DNA of 64,000 nucleotides, taken from NCBI RefSeq assembly GCF_003219795.1, contig NZ_QJVC01000004.1, positions 124,001 to 188,000 on the forward strand, given 5' to 3'. Source of the stretch: Arthrobacter psychrolactophilus. Lineage in GTDB: Bacteria; Actinomycetota; Actinomycetes; Actinomycetales; Micrococcaceae. The notes beneath the pieces were generated by a model, which had not been told where the DNA came from, did no database searches, and saw nothing but the letters and a program-made list of their open reading frames with translations. Made by a program: the position numbers and the translations under genes. Positions 63,523 through 64,000 of the stretch are shown here, piece by piece; the first letter of the stretch is position 1; the number at the start of each line of letters is the position of its first letter.

Positions 63523-64000
63523 CTAACCCTTCAATCCCTGAGTGGAGACGCCTTCAACGATGTGGCGCTGGAAGATCAGGAAGAACAAGAGCACGGGAAG
63601 CAGGGCAAGAACCGACATTGCGATCATGGCACCGTAGTCCGAGCTTTGCGTCTGATCCACGAACAAGCGCAGCGCCAAGGGCAGCGGGTACTTATCCGGA
63701 GTGTTCAAGTAAAGCAGTGGACCCAGGAAGTCATTCCAGCTCCAGATGAAAGCGAAGATGGAGGCCGTGATGATGGAAGGCTTCATGAGCGGGAGCATAA
63801 TGCTGCAGAAGATACGGATATGACCAGCGCCATCGATCCGAGCGGCCTCATCGAGTTCCTTCGGCAGGTTGCGCATGAACTGAACCATGAGGAACACGAA
63901 GAACGCTTCCGCGCCCAGGAACTTGCCCAAGAGCAGCGGAACGTAGGTGTCTACGAGACCCACCTGCTGGAAGACAATGTACTGCGGAATGATGATGACG
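63523..64000 (-). CDS. Carbohydrate ABC transporter permease (MalG type), 5' end outside the window
   Basis: The last 159 codons of a CUT1 permease are visible and the frame stays open to the right edge. The EAA loop is EAARIDGAGHIRIF and PLMKPSIITASIFAF follows. It is clearly paralogous to the permease at 13789. A MalF-type partner is expected to the right. It may carry the ligand of the binding protein at 53609. Confidence 0.9.
   Translation of the reverse strand, partial: VIIIPQYIVFQQVGLVDTYVPLLLGKFLGAEAFFVFLMVQFMRNLPKELDEAARIDGAGHIRIFCSIMLPLMKPSIITASIFAFIWSWNDFLGPLLYLNTPDKYPLPLALRLFVDQTQSSDYGAMIAMSVLALLPVLLFFLIFQRHIVEGVSTQGLKG

Overview
The window looks like a chromosomal stretch from a high-GC actinobacterium, most likely a Micrococcaceae member (Arthrobacter-like). 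The first 12.6 kb carry conserved actinobacterial housekeeping genes: a System II cytochrome c maturation operon, Rex, a SerB1-like HAD protein, an AURKAIP1-type mini-protein beside an excisionase-type HTH protein, and a class I DAHP synthase. Taxonomy is inferred from gene content and protein flavour only. I saw no tRNA, rRNA, CRISPR, insertion sequence or phage gene.

Layout. 1-12.6 kb: ABC-F protein (5' truncated), histidine phosphatase/thioredoxin/ccdA/resB/ccsB operon, YceI, two Pro-rich membrane proteins, rex, glutaredoxin, HAD phosphatase, small basic protein, HTH protein, and DAHP synthase behind a probable aromatic-codon leader peptide. 12.6-25.1 kb: CE7 esterase, a sugar ABC permease pair, a divergent binding protein with two alpha/beta hydrolases, then a galactarate-dehydratase-like enzyme, a second binding protein, a Gfo/Idh-PmoA fusion and an M24-fold protein. 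25.2-32.4 kb: oxidative uronate operon (semialdehyde dehydrogenase, enolase-superfamily enzyme, KdgD, SDR-type dehydrogenase, Gfo/Idh oxidoreductase) divergent from a LacI regulator. 32.4-42.5 kb: DadA-like oxidase, GH35, and the L-rhamnose operon rhaM-rhaI-rhaEW-rhaB divergent from a second LacI regulator. 42.5-52.7 kb: a rhamnogalacturonan operon resembling the Bacillus subtilis yes/yte/yet genes (DUF624, GH42, PL26/YetA, YtcQ/YteP/YtcP-type importer, acetylesterase, DUF1961). 53-64 kb: truncated LacI relic, third binding protein, six-hairpin glycosidase-like protein, second acetylesterase, two more DUF624-type proteins, second Gfo/Idh-PmoA fusion, second GH42 and the start of another permease pair.

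Together, from about 12.6 kb to the right edge, this is one rhamnogalacturonan-I utilisation locus. Esterases deacetylate, GH35/GH42 trim galactan side chains, the exo-lyase cuts the backbone, ABC importers take up oligosaccharides, L-rhamnose goes through RhaM/I/B/EW, and galacturonate goes through aldarate and 5-keto-4-deoxyglucarate to 2-oxoglutarate. No ABC ATPase, no endo-acting rhamnogalacturonan lyase and no GH105 hydrolase is visible.

Regulation appears to use two different palindromes. Site A (GAAARCGNTTTC) lies at the uronate promoters and at the uronate LacI gene. Site B (TGAWWCGWTTCA-like) lies at the rhamnose and GH35 promoters and at the rhamnose LacI gene. Both occur together at the backbone-processing promoters. 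This split is the most interesting signal I found; the aromatic leader peptide before DAHP synthase is the second.
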